Program-made: the position numbers and the translations under genes
Notes under the pieces: model-generated
Told to the model about the DNA's origin: nothing
The model's database searches: none
Seen by the model: only the letters and a program-made list of their open reading frames with translations
Origin: Mariniphaga sp.
Lineage (GTDB): Bacteria; Bacteroidota; Bacteroidia; Bacteroidales; Prolixibacteraceae
DNA length: 7,236 bases
Assembly (NCBI GenBank): GCA_025363795.1
Contig: JANYLE010000354.1
Span: 1-7,236 of the forward strand
Direction: 5' to 3'
Shown here: piece after piece, positions 6,698 through 7,236 of the stretch
How the letters are laid out: each line of letters starts with the position of its first letter
Numbering within the stretch: the first letter of the stretch is position 1

Positions 6698-6709
6698 AAT
6701 CGTTGAGAA
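6676..6709 (+). promoter_or_regulatory. Alternative pairing of the rpoB-rpoC hairpin loop
   Basis: The loop-side bases 6676-6683 (TTCTCAAC) are fully complementary to 6702-6709 (GTTGAGAA), with a further possible G-U pair between 6675 and 6710. Six of these bases lie in the loop of the 6665-6697 hairpin. The pairing could therefore form either a pseudoknot-like contact or a competing hairpin with an 18-base loop. A full pseudoknot over the intact 13-bp stem looks strained, because only four bases (6698-6701) would span it. Whether either form exists in the cell is unknown. Confidence 0.35.
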
Positions 6710-6748
6710 TAAAATCATTTATATTCTTACATTTTTTTTCAAAAAATT

Positions 6749-7236
6749 ATGGCATTCAGACGAGATAATAAGGTTAAGAGTAACTTCACCAAGATCAGTA
6801 TCAGTCTTGCGTCACCAGAGGAAATACTTGAACGCTCTCACGGAGAAGTCCTTAAACCTGAGACCATTAACTACAGAACTTATAAACCCGAACGTGACGG
6901 TCTTTTCTGCGAAAGGATTTTCGGGCCTGTAAAGGATTACGAATGTCATTGCGGCAAGTACAAGCGTATCCGCTACCGCGGCATTGTTTGCGACCGTTGT
7001 GGAGTCGAAGTCACCGAGAAAAAAGTGCGTCGCGAACGCATGGGGCATATTTCTCTTGTTGTACCTGTAGTTCATATATGGTATTTTAAATCATTGCCAA
7101 ATAAAGTTGGTTACTTGTTGGGATTACCCACCAAGAAACTCGACACGATTATCTATTACGAACGTTATGTGGTAATTAATGCCGGGATTAAACGCAACGA
7201 TGGCGTAAAATACCTCGATTTTCTGACTGAGGAGGA
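6749..7236 (+). CDS. rpoC: DNA-directed RNA polymerase subunit beta' (N-terminal part, cut by window end)
   Basis: RpoC carries the metal-binding active centre and most of the clamp. Only the first 162 codons are present; the frame is open to the window end, and full Bacteroidota RpoC is roughly 1400 residues, so the catalytic NADFDGD motif lies outside. The visible part opens MAFRRDNKVKSNFTKISISLASPEEI and continues with the conserved GEVLKPETINYRTYKPERDGLFCERIFGP (32-60). The zinc-binding element of the clamp follows, with C66, C68, C81 and C84 in a C-x-C-x12-C-x2-C arrangement, and then GVEVTEKKVRRERMGHI. All four zinc ligands are intact. The ATG at 6749 follows a T-run and an A-run (6732-6746) without a Shine-Dalgarno. 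It lies 91 bases after rpoB and is almost certainly co-transcribed with it. Confidence 0.98.
   Translation, partial: MAFRRDNKVKSNFTKISISLASPEEILERSHGEVLKPETINYRTYKPERDGLFCERIFGPVKDYECHCGKYKRIRYRGIVCDRCGVEVTEKKVRRERMGHISLVVPVVHIWYFKSLPNKVGYLLGLPTKKLDTIIYYERYVVINAGIKRNDGVKYLDFLTEE

Noticed and set aside
6703..6727. TTG plus TATATTCT as a promoter for rpoC
   Set aside because: The -7-like element lacks the TTTG end and the spacer is only about 14 bases, short of the usual 19-21.
6732..6746. T8-C-A6 tract before rpoC as a hairpin or terminator
   Set aside because: The one-base gap leaves no space for a loop, an all-AU stem would be very weak, and A-rich sequence before a start codon is normal in this phylum.

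Overview
This window is a conserved housekeeping block from a member of the Bacteroidota, most likely close to Bacteroidales/Marinilabiliales. All genes are on the + strand, in the order secE (last few codons only) - nusG - rplK - rplA - rplJ - rplL - rpoB - rpoC (5' part only). The assignment rests on four things. The proteins resemble remembered Bacteroides homologues, most clearly the 1270-residue RpoB with its MSSN...QRISFAS start and SVNLE end. Base composition is moderately AT-rich. Start codons are preceded by A-rich sequence, mostly without a Shine-Dalgarno motif. The secE-nusG-L11-L1-L10-L12-beta-beta' order is also typical. No species can be named from the sequence alone.

Layout. 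Positions 1-29 hold the end of the preprotein translocase subunit SecE. NusG (49-597) follows behind an unusual perfect GGAGGT. L11 (620-1063), L1 (1081-1776) and L10 (1792-2313) follow with gaps of 15-22 bases. L7/L12 (2367-2744) has its own 53-base leader, which is about 90% A+T. A 100-base gap with a near-perfect hairpin and a short T-tract separates rplL from rpoB (2845-6657). A 91-base gap with a second strong hairpin, whose loop can pair downstream, separates rpoB from rpoC (6749 to beyond the window end).

How the genes work together. SecE belongs to the protein export channel. NusG binds elongating RNA polymerase and, in characterised bacteria, can link it to ribosomes or Rho. L11, L1 and the L10-(L12)n stalk form the mobile, factor-binding periphery of the large ribosomal subunit. 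RpoB and RpoC are the catalytic core of RNA polymerase. Co-transcription ties ribosome supply to polymerase supply. The two hairpins sit exactly where expression needs to drop from the multicopy L12 to beta, and between beta and beta'.

I found no mobile element, CRISPR array, RNA gene, phage remnant or unknown protein, and no sign of a previously undescribed system. The points worth a second look are regulatory: the two intergenic hairpins, the alternative pairing at the second one, the exceptional Shine-Dalgarno of nusG, and the lack of room for a classical L10 leader before rplJ.
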